From a virus, in the IMG/VR virus record IMGVR_UViG_3300025681_000007, positions 1-24,986 of that record: 24,986 nucleotides of DNA, one strand, 5' to 3'. Within the stretch, counting starts at the first letter, position 1; each line of letters begins with the position of its first letter. The notes under the pieces were generated by a model. That model saw nothing but the letters and a program-made list of their open reading frames with translations, was not told where the DNA came from and searched no databases. Position numbers and translations under genes: made by a program. Shown one piece after another: positions 13,224 to 22,650 of this stretch.

Positions 13224-15395
13224 ATGAAGAATAATATATCAGATTTAGATATTGATGCGACTGAACTAGACACTTTAGTTGATTGGGAAAACCCACCTAA
13301 AATTGAAGACCTGAAGCAAGACTTAACAGAAGCACAGTCTGCTCATTCAGATCATATCATCGATGTCGAGAACTGGTTAGACGCTCTAAACGGCAAACAG
13401 AAGCTTAGCACTAAACCTGGTCGTTCTAAGATTGTTCCTAAACTTATTCGTAAGCAAGCTGAGTGGCGTTACGCTGCATTAAGTGAACCTTTCCTATCTA
13501 CCGATGACTTGTTCAATACAGCACCGGCTACCTTCGAAGATAAGAAGGCTGCTGAGCAGAATGGTCAAGTACTTAACTACCAAATTAACTGCAAGATTGA
13601 TAAGACTAAGTTTATCGATGAATACGTACGTACATGTGTGGATGAAGGTACATCTATTATTAAGTTAGGTTGGGACTACAAAGAGGAGACTGTTGAAGTT
13701 GAAGTACCTGACTTTGATTTCCAACCTACACAAGAAGCAAACCAAGTACACCAACAGTTACATGCAATGATGCAAGAAGACCCTGAGAGATTTCAACAAG
13801 AAATCCCACCAGAGATGCAACAAGCACATGAAATGTCTATGCAAGGTGGTACAGCAGTTATGCCTGTACAGGTCGGGTCTCATACTGAGGAACAAGTTAA
13901 GGTTATTAAGAACCAGCCTACTATTGAAGTGTGTAACTACGCAAACGTAATAGTTGACCCTACATGTGAAGGTGACATAGATACCGCTGAGTTTATAATC
14001 TATAGCTTTGAGACATCAATGTCTCAGCTAAAGAAAGATGGTAGATATAAGAACCTAGACGCAGTCAGCTTAGATAGTGGTAGTGTGCTGTCAACTCCAG
14101 ATCACTCTGTTGATGATGACTCTAGCTTTACTTTCAAGGACAAACCACGTAAGAAGATTGTAGGATATGAATACTGGGGATTCTGGGATATCAACGGTAC
14201 AGGTGAAGTAGAACCTTTCGTAGCTACCTGGGTAGGTGACACTCTGATTAGATTAGAAGAGAATCCGTTCCCTGACAAGAAGTTACCATTTGTAATCGTA
14301 CAGTACTTACCTAAGCGTAAGGCTGTGTATGGTGAACCTGATGGGTTACTGATTGAAGACAACCAGAAGATTATCGGTGCTGTAACTAGAGGTATGATTG
14401 ATGTTATCGGTCGTAGTGCTAACGGACAGATGGGTACACGTAAGGATGCATTAGACGTTTCTAACTACCGTAAGTTTGAACGTGGTGAAGACTTTAAGTT
14501 CAACTCTAACGTAGACCCTAGACAAGCTTTCCATATGGAGACTTACCCAGAGATTCCTGGTAGTGCACTAAATATGCTTACGTTACAAAATAACGAAGCT
14601 GAGTCGCTTACAGGAGTTAAAGCATTTAGTTCAGGTATCACAGGACAAGCATTAGGTACAACTGCTACAGGTATTAGGTCAGCACTAGATGCTACATCTA
14701 AACGTGAGTTAGGTATCCTTAGACGTCTAGCTAATGGTATTAACCAGATGGGGCGTAAGATTATATCTATGAACGCTGAGTTCTTAGGTGATGAAGAAAT
14801 CATCAGAGTAACTAATGAAGAGTTTGTAGCTATCAACCGTGAAGACTTAGGTGGTATGTATGACATTAAACTAAACATATCTACAGCAGAAGCTGACACT
14901 GAGAAAGCTCAGGAGTTATCATTCATGCTTCAGACTATGGGTAACAACATGCCTCCAGAGATGTCACAGATGGTACTAGCAGATATTGCTAAGTTACGTA
15001 AAATGCCTGAGTTGTCTAAGCGTATTCAAGAATACAAGCCACAACCTGACCCTATGGCTCAACAGATGAAGGAACTTGAAATGCAGCTGTTACAAGCACA
15101 GATTGCTAATGAGCAAGCTAAGGCACAAGAGAACCAGGTTGATGTAGGTCTGAAGCAAGCTAAGACACAGACAGAACAAGCTAAAGCTAGAGGACTACAT
15201 AGCACCTCTGACTTGAATGACCTAGACTTTGTTAATAAAGAATCAGGTGTGCCTGATGCAAACAAAGAAGAGCAGATGAAGTTAGCTCATGGTCAAGAGA
15301 TGCAAAAGAAAGAGTTTGATAGATTATCAAATTTAGACAGTAAGGCGATAGATAGTATGATGCAGGGAGCTAATACTAACTATCCGGGACTTTAA
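13224..15395 (+). CDS. Portal protein (N4/marine podovirus type)
   Basis: A 723-residue portal, the dodecameric DNA gate of the capsid vertex. Portal features are an N-terminal helical region with VENWLDALNGKQK and KPGRSKIVPKLIRKQAEWRY (residues about 47-80), a beta-rich wing with a conserved IVDPTCEGDIDTAEF segment near residue 240, a crown/stem region with EDNQKIIGAVTRGMIDVIGRSA near residue 382, and a TGITATGIRSALDATSKRE-like helix near residue 480 (here ATGIRSALDATSKRELG). Residues about 165-225 are a Gln/Met-rich insertion in the wing, and residues about 610-660 are a Gln/Lys/Ala coiled coil. The length fits this group. It is followed by the head genes in the usual order, which confirms the call. 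Confidence 0.9.
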   Translation: MKNNISDLDIDATELDTLVDWENPPKIEDLKQDLTEAQSAHSDHIIDVENWLDALNGKQKLSTKPGRSKIVPKLIRKQAEWRYAALSEPFLSTDDLFNTAPATFEDKKAAEQNGQVLNYQINCKIDKTKFIDEYVRTCVDEGTSIIKLGWDYKEETVEVEVPDFDFQPTQEANQVHQQLHAMMQEDPERFQQEIPPEMQQAHEMSMQGGTAVMPVQVGSHTEEQVKVIKNQPTIEVCNYANVIVDPTCEGDIDTAEFIIYSFETSMSQLKKDGRYKNLDAVSLDSGSVLSTPDHSVDDDSSFTFKDKPRKKIVGYEYWGFWDINGTGEVEPFVATWVGDTLIRLEENPFPDKKLPFVIVQYLPKRKAVYGEPDGLLIEDNQKIIGAVTRGMIDVIGRSANGQMGTRKDALDVSNYRKFERGEDFKFNSNVDPRQAFHMETYPEIPGSALNMLTLQNNEAESLTGVKAFSSGITGQALGTTATGIRSALDATSKRELGILRRLANGINQMGRKIISMNAEFLGDEEIIRVTNEEFVAINREDLGGMYDIKLNISTAEADTEKAQELSFMLQTMGNNMPPEMSQMVLADIAKLRKMPELSKRIQEYKPQPDPMAQQMKELEMQLLQAQIANEQAKAQENQVDVGLKQAKTQTEQAKARGLHSTSDLNDLDFVNKESGVPDANKEEQMKLAHGQEMQKKEFDRLSNLDSKAIDSMMQGANTNYPGL

Positions 15396-15413
15396 CAATA
15401 TGAGGGTAATAAC

Positions 15414-15752
15414 ATGACACAAGAGGAACAGTTAGACAGCTTAGAATTTAGTATGGATGAGGCTAAACACTTTATCAGTGTGAAAAACAGTATGCTGAAA
15501 CTACAAAATAATCGCGATTTTAAAAAGGTGATTACAGAGTACTACTTCAAAGAAGAGGCTGCTAGGTTAGTTATGGCTAAAAGCTCTAACCTTAATGTAG
15601 AACAGCAGCTACTGGTTGATAAAATGATTTATGGTGTGGGGTCACTTGCTAAGTTCTTAGATAGCGTAATCTCTAGAGGCACTCAAGCAGAGCAAGCTCT
15701 AGCAGAAGACGAAGATACAAAAGCTAGTATCCTTCAGGAGGGTTTAGTATAA
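15414..15752 (+). CDS. Small head-module protein between portal and scaffold
   Basis: A 112-residue, helical, acidic protein with LDSLEFSMDEAKHFISVKN near the start and LQNNRDFKKVITEYYFKEEAARL in the middle. This DFKKVI...Y.KEEAARL pattern is typical of a small protein that lies between the portal and scaffold genes in podoviruses with N4-type capsids. GAGGG precedes its ATG, and its stop overlaps the scaffold start. It is probably a minor head or assembly component; its function is not known to me. Confidence 0.75.
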   Translation: MTQEEQLDSLEFSMDEAKHFISVKNSMLKLQNNRDFKKVITEYYFKEEAARLVMAKSSNLNVEQQLLVDKMIYGVGSLAKFLDSVISRGTQAEQALAEDEDTKASILQEGLV

Positions 15753-16906
15753 TGACTACAAACAATGACGCATTAGGAATGTCAGACGAAGATTTCTTGA
15801 AAAAAGACTTCGGAGACTTCGAAGAAACACCAGCAGTAGAAACTGCTGAACTAGACACTGAAGTGACAGAAGAGCAAACTTCTGAAGCTGATGTAGAGAC
15901 TCAAGTGATTGAGACTCAAGATAACGCCCAGGAGCAACCTGAGCCGGAACCGTTAGATGATGCAGATAGCCAACCATTTGAGGATACTCAAACGGAGCAG
16001 GAACCTTCAGCTAAAAGTACTGAGCCAGCGTCTCTTGATACAGAAGTCAAAGTAGATGACACAGATGGGGATACCCAAGAAACATCAACTGTAGACTTCC
16101 AAGGAGCATATGAGAGGATTTTCGCACCCTTTAAGGCCAATGGCAGTGAGATGCAGGTGGACACGGTTGACGATGTAATGTCATTAATGAAGATGGGAGC
16201 TAACTACCAGAAGAAAATGGCAACGTTAGCACCTAATCTGAAGTTAGTGAAAATGCTTGAGAAGAATAACTTACTAGATGCTAGTAAGCTAAACAACTTA
16301 ATCGACATCTCTAAGAAGAACCCTGCTGCAATTTCTAAGCTTATAAAAGATAGTGGGATAGACCCTCTCGATATTGATACTGATGAAGAGGTGAAGTACA
16401 CCCCTAATGACTACAATGTATCAGACAAAGAGTACAAGTTAGATGAAGCGCTAGAAGGCATCAAAGATAGTAGGTCTTTCAACGACACCATTGACGTTTT
16501 AACTAATCAATGGGACGCTGCAAGTAGAACTATAATCACTGAGAACCCTAAGATTATAGGTATTATCGATGAACATATGCAGAATGGTGTGTATGCTGAA
16601 GTGAATAAGTTAGTCTCAAAGGAGCGCGCCTTAGGTAGATTAGAAGGTGTCTCTGATGTAGCAGCTTATCAACAGGCAGCAAACTACTTAGCTAGTATTG
16701 GCGTGCTGAACAACGGAGACACTAAGAAGGTGGCTACACCACCTACGTCAGATGTATCAAGTAAGACAAAAGCAAAGGATGATGCTCAGTTAACGAATAA
16801 ACGTAAAGCTGCAGCATCTACAAAGACAAGTAGCAAACCTACGACTTCTCAACCAGACTTCTTAAAGATGACGGATGATGAGTTTATGAAGATGGCTGCT
16901 GTCTAA
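15752..16906 (+). CDS. Scaffolding-like head assembly protein
   Basis: A 384-residue protein. Residues 1-125 are strongly acidic and low-complexity (Glu, Asp, Thr, Gln), so probably disordered. Residues about 128-160 hold FKANGSEMQVDTVDDVMSLM and MGANYQKKMA, then LDASKLNNLIDISKKNP, and DSGIDPLDIDTDEEVKYTPN, a recurrent pattern of the protein upstream of N4-gp56-type capsid genes. The end is Lys/Ser/Thr-rich with a short helix (PDFLKMTDDEFMKMA), which may be the capsid-binding tail of a scaffold. It overlaps the upstream gene by one base with AGGAGGG just before the start. An assembly scaffold is the best reading, from charge, position and family pattern; proteolytic removal cannot be judged. 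Confidence 0.8.
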   Translation: MTTNNDALGMSDEDFLKKDFGDFEETPAVETAELDTEVTEEQTSEADVETQVIETQDNAQEQPEPEPLDDADSQPFEDTQTEQEPSAKSTEPASLDTEVKVDDTDGDTQETSTVDFQGAYERIFAPFKANGSEMQVDTVDDVMSLMKMGANYQKKMATLAPNLKLVKMLEKNNLLDASKLNNLIDISKKNPAAISKLIKDSGIDPLDIDTDEEVKYTPNDYNVSDKEYKLDEALEGIKDSRSFNDTIDVLTNQWDAASRTIITENPKIIGIIDEHMQNGVYAEVNKLVSKERALGRLEGVSDVAAYQQAANYLASIGVLNNGDTKKVATPPTSDVSSKTKAKDDAQLTNKRKAAASTKTSSKPTTSQPDFLKMTDDEFMKMAAV

Positions 16907-16933
16907 TTTTATGAAGCTTTATAGGAGAATATA

Positions 16934-18163
16934 ATGGCTCAAGTATACGGTGACGGTACTAATTCAACAGTAGGTGCACAGGCACGTACTGATTTTTATA
17001 ACAAAAAGGCGCTAATTGCAGTACGTGATAAGCAGTACTTCATGCCTTTGGCTAACGTTCAGGCTATGCCTAAACATCACGGTAAGACAATTAAACAAGA
17101 CGTTTACTTACCTTTACTAGATGATTTGAACATCAACGACCAAGGTATTGACGCTTCTGGCGCAACTATCGACAGTACTAAGTTTTCAGCTTGGACTAAA
17201 GCTGGTGCTTTAATTGGTGCTGCATACACAACAGCAGCTTTAGCTGCTGCTGCAACTGGTGCTGCTGTAGTTCAACAGAACTCTGGTAACTTATACGGTT
17301 CAGGTAAGGACATCGGTTTAATCGCTGCTAAACTTCCTGCATTGACTGAGAACGGTGGACGTGTTAACCGTGTAGGCTTTAAGCGTACACAGATTACTGG
17401 TTCAATCGTTAAGCAAGGTTTCTTTACTGAGTACACTCAGGAGTCTTTGGACTTTGATTCTGATTCTGAACTACTTTCTCATATTACTGAGGAAATGGTA
17501 CAGGGCGCTACTGAATTAACTGAAGCGGCTTTACAGTCTGACTTGATTAATTCTGCGACTACTACAGGTACAGCTTACTTTAAAGGCGGTACTACTAAAG
17601 CTACAGTATCAGGTGTTGTTACTTACACTGACTTAATGAACTTGTCTATCGCTCTAGATAACAACAAGACACCTAAGCAGACTAAAGTAATCTCTGGTTC
17701 TCGTTTAGTTGATACTAAAACTATCAATGGTGGCCGTATCATGTATGTAGGTTCAGAGATGATTCCTGCTTTACGTGCTATGACTGACTTACACAGTGCT
17801 CCAGCATTTGTGTCAGTAGAGAAGTATGCTGATGCAGGCAACACAGTAAACGGTGAGATTGGTTCTATTGACCAGTTCCGCATCGTTGTTGTTCCTGAGA
17901 TGCAGTACTCTGCTAAAGGCGGCGCGGCTGGTGTAGACATCTACCCGATGTTAGTTGTTGGTGATGGTTCATTTACTACTATCGGTTTCCAAACTGATGG
18001 TAAGACTGTGAAGTTCACTACTACGCACAAGAAGCCTGGTAAAGATGTAGCAGACCTTAACGACCCTTACGGCGAGAAAGGTTTCTACTCAATCAAGTGG
18101 TACTACGGATTCATGGCACTACGTGCTGAGCGTCTAGGTATCATCTGGACTAAAGCTGCTTAA
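16934..18163 (+). CDS. Major capsid protein, N4-gp56 family
   Basis: A 409-residue HK97-fold capsid protein of the N4 gp56 type. The N-terminus has the family pattern: [20 protein letters not shown], then [20 protein letters not shown], then [13 protein letters not shown]. Further signatures are [20 protein letters not shown] near residue 165, and an end with [21 protein letters not shown]. Residues about 88-112 are an Ala-rich stretch ([20 protein letters not shown]). TAGGAG stands before the ATG. Codons look more uniform than in neighbouring genes, as expected for the most abundant virion protein. A hairpin follows the stop codon after 16 bases. Confidence 0.95.
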   Translation: MAQVYGDGTNSTVGAQARTDFYNKKALIAVRDKQYFMPLANVQAMPKHHGKTIKQDVYLPLLDDLNINDQGIDASGATIDSTKFSAWTKAGALIGAAYTTAALAAAATGAAVVQQNSGNLYGSGKDIGLIAAKLPALTENGGRVNRVGFKRTQITGSIVKQGFFTEYTQESLDFDSDSELLSHITEEMVQGATELTEAALQSDLINSATTTGTAYFKGGTTKATVSGVVTYTDLMNLSIALDNNKTPKQTKVISGSRLVDTKTINGGRIMYVGSEMIPALRAMTDLHSAPAFVSVEKYADAGNTVNGEIGSIDQFRIVVVPEMQYSAKGGAAGVDIYPMLVVGDGSFTTIGFQTDGKTVKFTTTHKKPGKDVADLNDPYGEKGFYSIKWYYGFMALRAERLGIIWTKAA

Positions 18164-18179
18164 GTAGAGCTTTAACCTT

Positions 18180-18216
18180 GGTAGGCTGTTAGCACGCAAG
18201 TGCGGTGCAGCCTACC
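18180..18216 (+). terminator. Strong hairpin after the capsid gene (terminator-like or RNA-processing element)
   Basis: GGTAGGCTG (18180-18188) pairs perfectly with CAGCCTACC (18208-18216), and an inner GCAC-GCAA-GTGC stem-loop (18192-18203) is capped by a GNRA tetraloop. No U-run follows (TCATTAATTCC), so classical intrinsic termination is doubtful. Partial termination, or protection of the capsid mRNA 3' end, would both fit its position. The next gene has its own strong GGGAGGA ribosome binding site. Confidence 0.65.
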
Positions 18217-18237
18217 TCATTAATTCCGGGAGGAACC

Positions 18238-18807
18238 ATGAACATAGAAAATTTGACATCTAAACAGATAAGCGATAAGCTAGCCGAACACGGTATTAAG
18301 ATGCATTTTAATTCAAACAGAAAAAAGCTTGAGGAAGCTTTACTTACTATTACTACTCATGAGGATGATATTATGGAAACAGCAACAGCAGATGTAATTG
18401 AACTAGCACCAGGTACTACACACACAGCAGAAGGTATTGAACTTGAGGGAAAAGTATCTTCAGAAGCTATGAAGCTAATTAGAATTATTGTTAGACCTAA
18501 CGACCCACTAAAGCGTGAGTCTGAAGGTGACATCTTTACAGCAGGTAGCGACTTAGTTGATCGTGGCAGAGCTGTTAAGAAGTATGTACCTTACAATAAT
18601 GAAGAAGGCTGGCACGTTCCTAATATTATTTATCAGAACATGAAAGAAGCTGAGTGTCAAATCTTTAAAAAGGTTAGACGTAATGGTGAAGACATGATGG
18701 AAACACAGATGATTAAAGCGTACAATATTGAGGTATTACCACAACTTACTCAAGCTGAGTTAGATACCTTAGCTAGCACGCAGAAGGCGCATAACACACT
18801 AGGATAA
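18238..18807 (+). CDS. Virion/head-completion candidate with SAP-like N-terminus
   Basis: A 189-residue protein. Residues 4-32 (LTSKQISDKLAEHGIKMHFN, then KKLEEAL) look like a SAP/HeH-type helix-extended-loop-helix, a small nucleic-acid-binding fold often seen near capsid genes. Residues about 80-165 are beta-rich with IIVRPNDPLKRESEGDIFTA and KKYVPYNNEEGWHVPNIIYQ, a recurring pattern of the gene after N4-gp56 capsid genes in podoviruses. An in-frame ATG lies at 18205, within the hairpin region, but the ATG at 18238 is directly preceded by GGGAGGA and is preferred. It is probably a head decoration or head-tail joining protein; the exact role is unproven. Confidence 0.75.
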   Translation: MNIENLTSKQISDKLAEHGIKMHFNSNRKKLEEALLTITTHEDDIMETATADVIELAPGTTHTAEGIELEGKVSSEAMKLIRIIVRPNDPLKRESEGDIFTAGSDLVDRGRAVKKYVPYNNEEGWHVPNIIYQNMKEAECQIFKKVRRNGEDMMETQMIKAYNIEVLPQLTQAELDTLASTQKAHNTLG

Positions 18808-18811
18808 AACT

Positions 18812-19921
18812 ATGGCATCAATAAGTACTTCAGATTTAACACAGGCAAGTGGTGTAACCACCAGTACTGACGGAAAATACACTGTTACAGGTACTGGAGT
18901 ATTTGATGACCTTATGGAGGCGGTGAATGCTCATCTAGATGCTCAGTTTAATTTAGGTAGACTAACAGGTGCAGATTATGCAACTGTCTACCTAGGGGCA
19001 GTACAGAGCTCTATGCAGCAATCAGTTGCTTTTATCTTAGGTAAACAGCAAGCTGATAAACAAGCTGACCTGATAGATAAACAAATCCTGACAGAGGTGA
19101 AGAAGACTTTAGATGTTACGTCTACAACCACTGTCAGAGATGCCCAATCTGCTAAAGATTTACTCGTTAAAACGGCACAGGTTACCTCGATGACTAAGGA
19201 AGACGTAGTCAAGACAAACCAAGCCCTAGATGTACTATCACAGACATCAGTTAGGAACGCCCAATCTGCTAAAGATGCAGTGCTGAAGGATGCTCAGACG
19301 CTTGATATTCATGACCAAGCTGTACTACGTACACAAGCTAGTGATGCAGATTTATCTATCAAACGTCAACAGATTATCAATGAAGCGTTTACTAATGGTA
19401 TGGAAGTGAATGAGTACATCTGGGAGATTGAGTATAAGCTTAATCTAGGTGAGACTTACACCTTCGTAACTATTGAGAACTTAACGGATAATGATGTAGT
19501 GGCACTTATGACTGCTGACCCACATGACCCTAGATACCCTGAAGTTAATGCCGTAACACTAAGTATGTCTAAAGTTATACAACATGCTGGTAAGTCTACT
19601 GCTGCAACTATCATTGCTAAAACGCAAGAAGAGGTTGACTTACTTAAACAGAAGCGTATTACTGAACATGCGCAGACGTTGACAGAGACTATCGGTTCTA
19701 CTATTGTTACAAGCAGTGTTATGGGTAAGCAGGCTGAATTATTTACTCAGCAAGCTGTTGGTTTTGAGAATGATGCTAAGAACGCCTTCAATAAGAACAT
19801 GGCTGATATTCTCAAGATGCAAATCAACACACAAGGTGACTTTAGCTCAAGTAAGTTCATCACTGTAGAGCATTTACTAGATCTCTATCCGGATGATGAT
19901 AATGTAGTTGCAGCTACATAA
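18812..19921 (+). CDS. Coiled-coil virion protein of the neck/ejection module
   Basis: A 369-residue helical protein. Residues about 20-60 hold FDDLMEAVNAHLDAQFNLGR and GADYATVYLGAVQSSMQQS. The centre carries near-repeats built around VRDAQSAKD and VRNAQSAKD, and the end has SSVMGKQAELFTQQAVGFEN followed by DAKNAFNKNMADI. The (V/S)-x-GKQ...Q..GF..DAK pattern closes a family that regularly follows capsid genes in podoviruses with giant ejection proteins. Residues about 200-260 form an inserted, less helical region (EYIWEIEYKLNLGETYTFVT). AGGA precedes the ATG, four bases after the previous stop. It is probably a tail or ejection-complex component; this is inference from family and context. Confidence 0.7.
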   Translation: MASISTSDLTQASGVTTSTDGKYTVTGTGVFDDLMEAVNAHLDAQFNLGRLTGADYATVYLGAVQSSMQQSVAFILGKQQADKQADLIDKQILTEVKKTLDVTSTTTVRDAQSAKDLLVKTAQVTSMTKEDVVKTNQALDVLSQTSVRNAQSAKDAVLKDAQTLDIHDQAVLRTQASDADLSIKRQQIINEAFTNGMEVNEYIWEIEYKLNLGETYTFVTIENLTDNDVVALMTADPHDPRYPEVNAVTLSMSKVIQHAGKSTAATIIAKTQEEVDLLKQKRITEHAQTLTETIGSTIVTSSVMGKQAELFTQQAVGFENDAKNAFNKNMADILKMQINTQGDFSSSKFITVEHLLDLYPDDDNVVAAT

Positions 19922-19930
19922 AGTGACAGT

Positions 19931-22183
19931 ATGGGCTGGAATCCATTCAAGAAGACCCGGACCTACCAATACTGGAATGTAGCTACAACACCTTTATTAG
20001 ATGATGCTCTACCTGATGGGTTCCATGAGTTCGCTATCATTAATGATGTTGTTAATGGTATTGACTACTTTAAGAGCTTAGACTATTTAAATTACAGTGC
20101 AGGTGCACGTACTAGGTTTAGACAGCTAAACACTAAGTTTAAAACTAAAGACTACTTTGGTGGGTATGGTGACGTAGACATAGGTAACAACTATGTCCCT
20201 GCTAGTTTAGTTAAAGCTAGGATAAACCCTAGCAACCCTACTTATGTAACTATTACCAATAGTTCAGTTGTTGCACTAAACTATGCTAACTGGGTATCTG
20301 GCTACTTAGTTGATACCTTTAATCTTAATACTGTTACAAACATATTTGTAAGGGATGGAGTCTCGTATACCGTAGACTTTAATACTGCAGACAGTGTAGA
20401 TAACAGTGTTGACTACATGAATAACACTACACTATTATCCTACACACTAGACCTACCTCCAGAACCTGTGGGCAAGTCATATAATGTTAGTTACACAATA
20501 ACTACCCCTGGTGTGTCAGGACAACCCTCTACTACTTCTCCTGTACGAACATGGACGTATGAAATAGGAACAGGACTGTATCCTGAGCTAGATGTAAATA
20601 CTAGATTACCTGAGAATGACCCAACGGTCTTCCAGCTAATGCCTCCGATAGATATACGCAGAAACGGTGGGTACATCCACTCCAGTGCTTCTAGACATGC
20701 TGACTATGATGACTACGCTAAGAATTTAGGTATCAATCCTAAAGATATAGCAGATGCTTTTGCTGGGCAGTCTGATATGGATAAGTTAGACCATATAGCT
20801 GTAAGTCAAGGTGTAGATTTACAAGCTAAAGACAAGCACAGTTTAAAGTACTGTATAGATTTCGTTACTAAACTGAAGGCGCTAGCCGATACTCATACTA
20901 TGGGCTATAACGTTAACGGAGCTAATGATAATGTTAACCTAGGTTTTAATACACAAGCACCTTTGGGGCTTAACCAAGATGGCACTGTCTTTGGTACTGA
21001 ACATAGGTACACCCCTCAAGAGCTTGTAGACGTTCCTGGCGTAGATTTGATTGTATCCTTTGATAGTTCTTCATATGGCCTTAAGTACTCTCATATCGAG
21101 ATACAGCAACATACCGCTGCTGAGGTAGAGGCTAATTCTGTTCTTAAGTCTTTGAGGGATACTGCTATCGATGTTGGGGAACATGGGCGTGTACAAGGTA
21201 CTCATAGGTATAAGTCTGTGGTAAATCATGACTTCAGCTTAACAGCGACTATGACAGGTGTCACCCTAGATGGAGGAATTTGGGGGTATTTGTCAGGAAT
21301 AATGGCAAATCTCAACACAGCCAATTTAGGCACGATTACATATTACAAAATAAGTAATATAGATGGGAGTATGAGCAGTCACATGATTGTAGCTCCCGTA
21401 ATATCCCATTATGTTCGTGATGCACAATCAGGCCAACATAGGCTAGTGCACTTAAACTTAAGCTCAACAGACGCTGATTTATACTTCCCTTTAGATTGGA
21501 GGATAGTTAACAGTTATAGCAATCAGGAGCTGACTTCATTAACTGCAAGCAGTATGCATCTAAGTATGTACTATGCTTACTGGGAGCAGAAAGAAGTATG
21601 GAACTGGTCGCTCATAATAATCGTAGTAGCTATTGTTGTGTTTGTCTATACTGGGTATGACATTAGCGCTGCTCTAGCAGAGACAGCCACTTCACTATCA
21701 GTAGCTTTAGGTGTGTCTGTGTCAACAGCATATCTAATTATGGCTGTTTCCTACTTAGCCTCTATGGGAGTGTTTGGTGAAGACTACATCGTATTAGGTC
21801 AGATAATGACACTAGCTATAAGCATGGGCACTAGCACAGTAGCTATAGGCGCTAACACGACTACTGCTAACTATGCGTTACAGGTTATGAATATGATGAA
21901 CTCATACAAGATGAGACACATCGTAGATGAAATGGAAGAGATACAGAATTTAGGTGATGCACAGCTTGTTTTACAAGATGAAATACGTGAAGAAATAGAC
22001 CAAGCCTTTGAAGACATGGGGTACTATTACAACCTTAGAAAGAGACAATATATAGCACAAGCGTTAGTCAACATTAAAAAGGTAGACCACTTTGAAGCGA
22101 TGCCTTCAGCAGTGTACTTTCAGAAGATAAAGAAAACAGTATCACCAGAGTATACTTATAAGTTACAATACAAATACATATAA
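19931..22183 (+). CDS. Large membrane-spanning virion protein, probable ejection component
   Basis: A 750-residue protein that opens MGWNPFKKTRTYQYWN. Residues 20-550 are soluble, beta-rich and Asn/Tyr/Asp-rich. From Trp557 there is a strong transmembrane helix (WSLIIIVVAIVVFVYTGYD), then one or two more hydrophobic stretches (SVALGVSVSTAYLIMAVSYL, and a Gly/Ala/Thr-rich one to about residue 655), and a charged helical end. A WNPFKK start and a late block of membrane helices recur in the large protein between the coiled-coil gene and the giant ejection protein of other podoviruses. It may help form the trans-envelope channel for DNA entry; this is inference. The ribosome binding site is weak (GTGACAG). 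Confidence 0.7.
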   Translation: MGWNPFKKTRTYQYWNVATTPLLDDALPDGFHEFAIINDVVNGIDYFKSLDYLNYSAGARTRFRQLNTKFKTKDYFGGYGDVDIGNNYVPASLVKARINPSNPTYVTITNSSVVALNYANWVSGYLVDTFNLNTVTNIFVRDGVSYTVDFNTADSVDNSVDYMNNTTLLSYTLDLPPEPVGKSYNVSYTITTPGVSGQPSTTSPVRTWTYEIGTGLYPELDVNTRLPENDPTVFQLMPPIDIRRNGGYIHSSASRHADYDDYAKNLGINPKDIADAFAGQSDMDKLDHIAVSQGVDLQAKDKHSLKYCIDFVTKLKALADTHTMGYNVNGANDNVNLGFNTQAPLGLNQDGTVFGTEHRYTPQELVDVPGVDLIVSFDSSSYGLKYSHIEIQQHTAAEVEANSVLKSLRDTAIDVGEHGRVQGTHRYKSVVNHDFSLTATMTGVTLDGGIWGYLSGIMANLNTANLGTITYYKISNIDGSMSSHMIVAPVISHYVRDAQSGQHRLVHLNLSSTDADLYFPLDWRIVNSYSNQELTSLTASSMHLSMYYAYWEQKEVWNWSLIIIVVAIVVFVYTGYDISAALAETATSLSVALGVSVSTAYLIMAVSYLASMGVFGEDYIVLGQIMTLAISMGTSTVAIGANTTTANYALQVMNMMNSYKMRHIVDEMEEIQNLGDAQLVLQDEIREEIDQAFEDMGYYYNLRKRQYIAQALVNIKKVDHFEAMPSAVYFQKIKKTVSPEYTYKLQYKYI

Positions 22184-22203
22184 AAGAATTACGGAGAAAT
22201 AAT

Positions 22204-22641
22204 ATGCGTTATCCAAAATTTAATAACTACTGGGGTGGACAGAACCCTAACCCACTGCAAACAGCTAATAGGTCACACCTTATGGGCTTACAGCCAACAG
22301 ACCAAAACAAATTCATAGAAGATACGTTTGGTGATAATAATAATTTAGACCAAGAGTTTGACCTAGGTTTGAATATGGGTACGCTACAGCTAGGTACTGC
22401 TGCTCTTGGTGCATGGAATGGGTTTACGGCGAATAAGCGAGCTGAAGAGGCTAATCAGATAGCTAGAAATCAACTTAACCAGAATGCTGAAGCATTTAAC
22501 ATTAATACAGGTATGCAAGTAGCTACACTGAATGATGAGATTGGTAGATACAATGCACATGTTGGTGGTTTCTTAGATGAGAGCCAACGTAGAGACACGT
22601 TTGATGCAGATCAGTTTGGTAAGTTATCCACATACAGTTAA
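22204..22641 (+). CDS. Internal virion-type protein, small
   Basis: A 145-residue protein with ACGGAG before its ATG. The N-terminal third is Asn/Pro-rich. Residues about 55-75 are moderately hydrophobic (LGLNMGTLQLGTAALGAWNG), and residues 78-112 are a polar Gln/Asn/Ala helix (ANKRAEEANQIARNQLNQNA). This mix of one apolar helix and a Gln-rich helix matches small internal virion proteins such as the T7 gp14 type, which enter the host envelope during ejection, and the gene has the same position before larger ejection genes. Sequence identity to T7 gp14 is not claimed. Confidence 0.65.
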   Translation: MRYPKFNNYWGGQNPNPLQTANRSHLMGLQPTDQNKFIEDTFGDNNNLDQEFDLGLNMGTLQLGTAALGAWNGFTANKRAEEANQIARNQLNQNAEAFNINTGMQVATLNDEIGRYNAHVGGFLDESQRRDTFDADQFGKLSTYS

Positions 22642-22650
22642 GGAGTTAAC

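Noticed and set aside
14543-14899. 118-aa minus-strand ORF inside the portal gene
   Set aside because: Antisense to the conserved portal core, with no start context and no recognisable pattern.
18205-18237. Upstream start for the SAP-like gene
   Set aside because: It lies inside the hairpin stem and lacks a ribosome binding site; the ATG at 18238 follows GGGAGGA directly.
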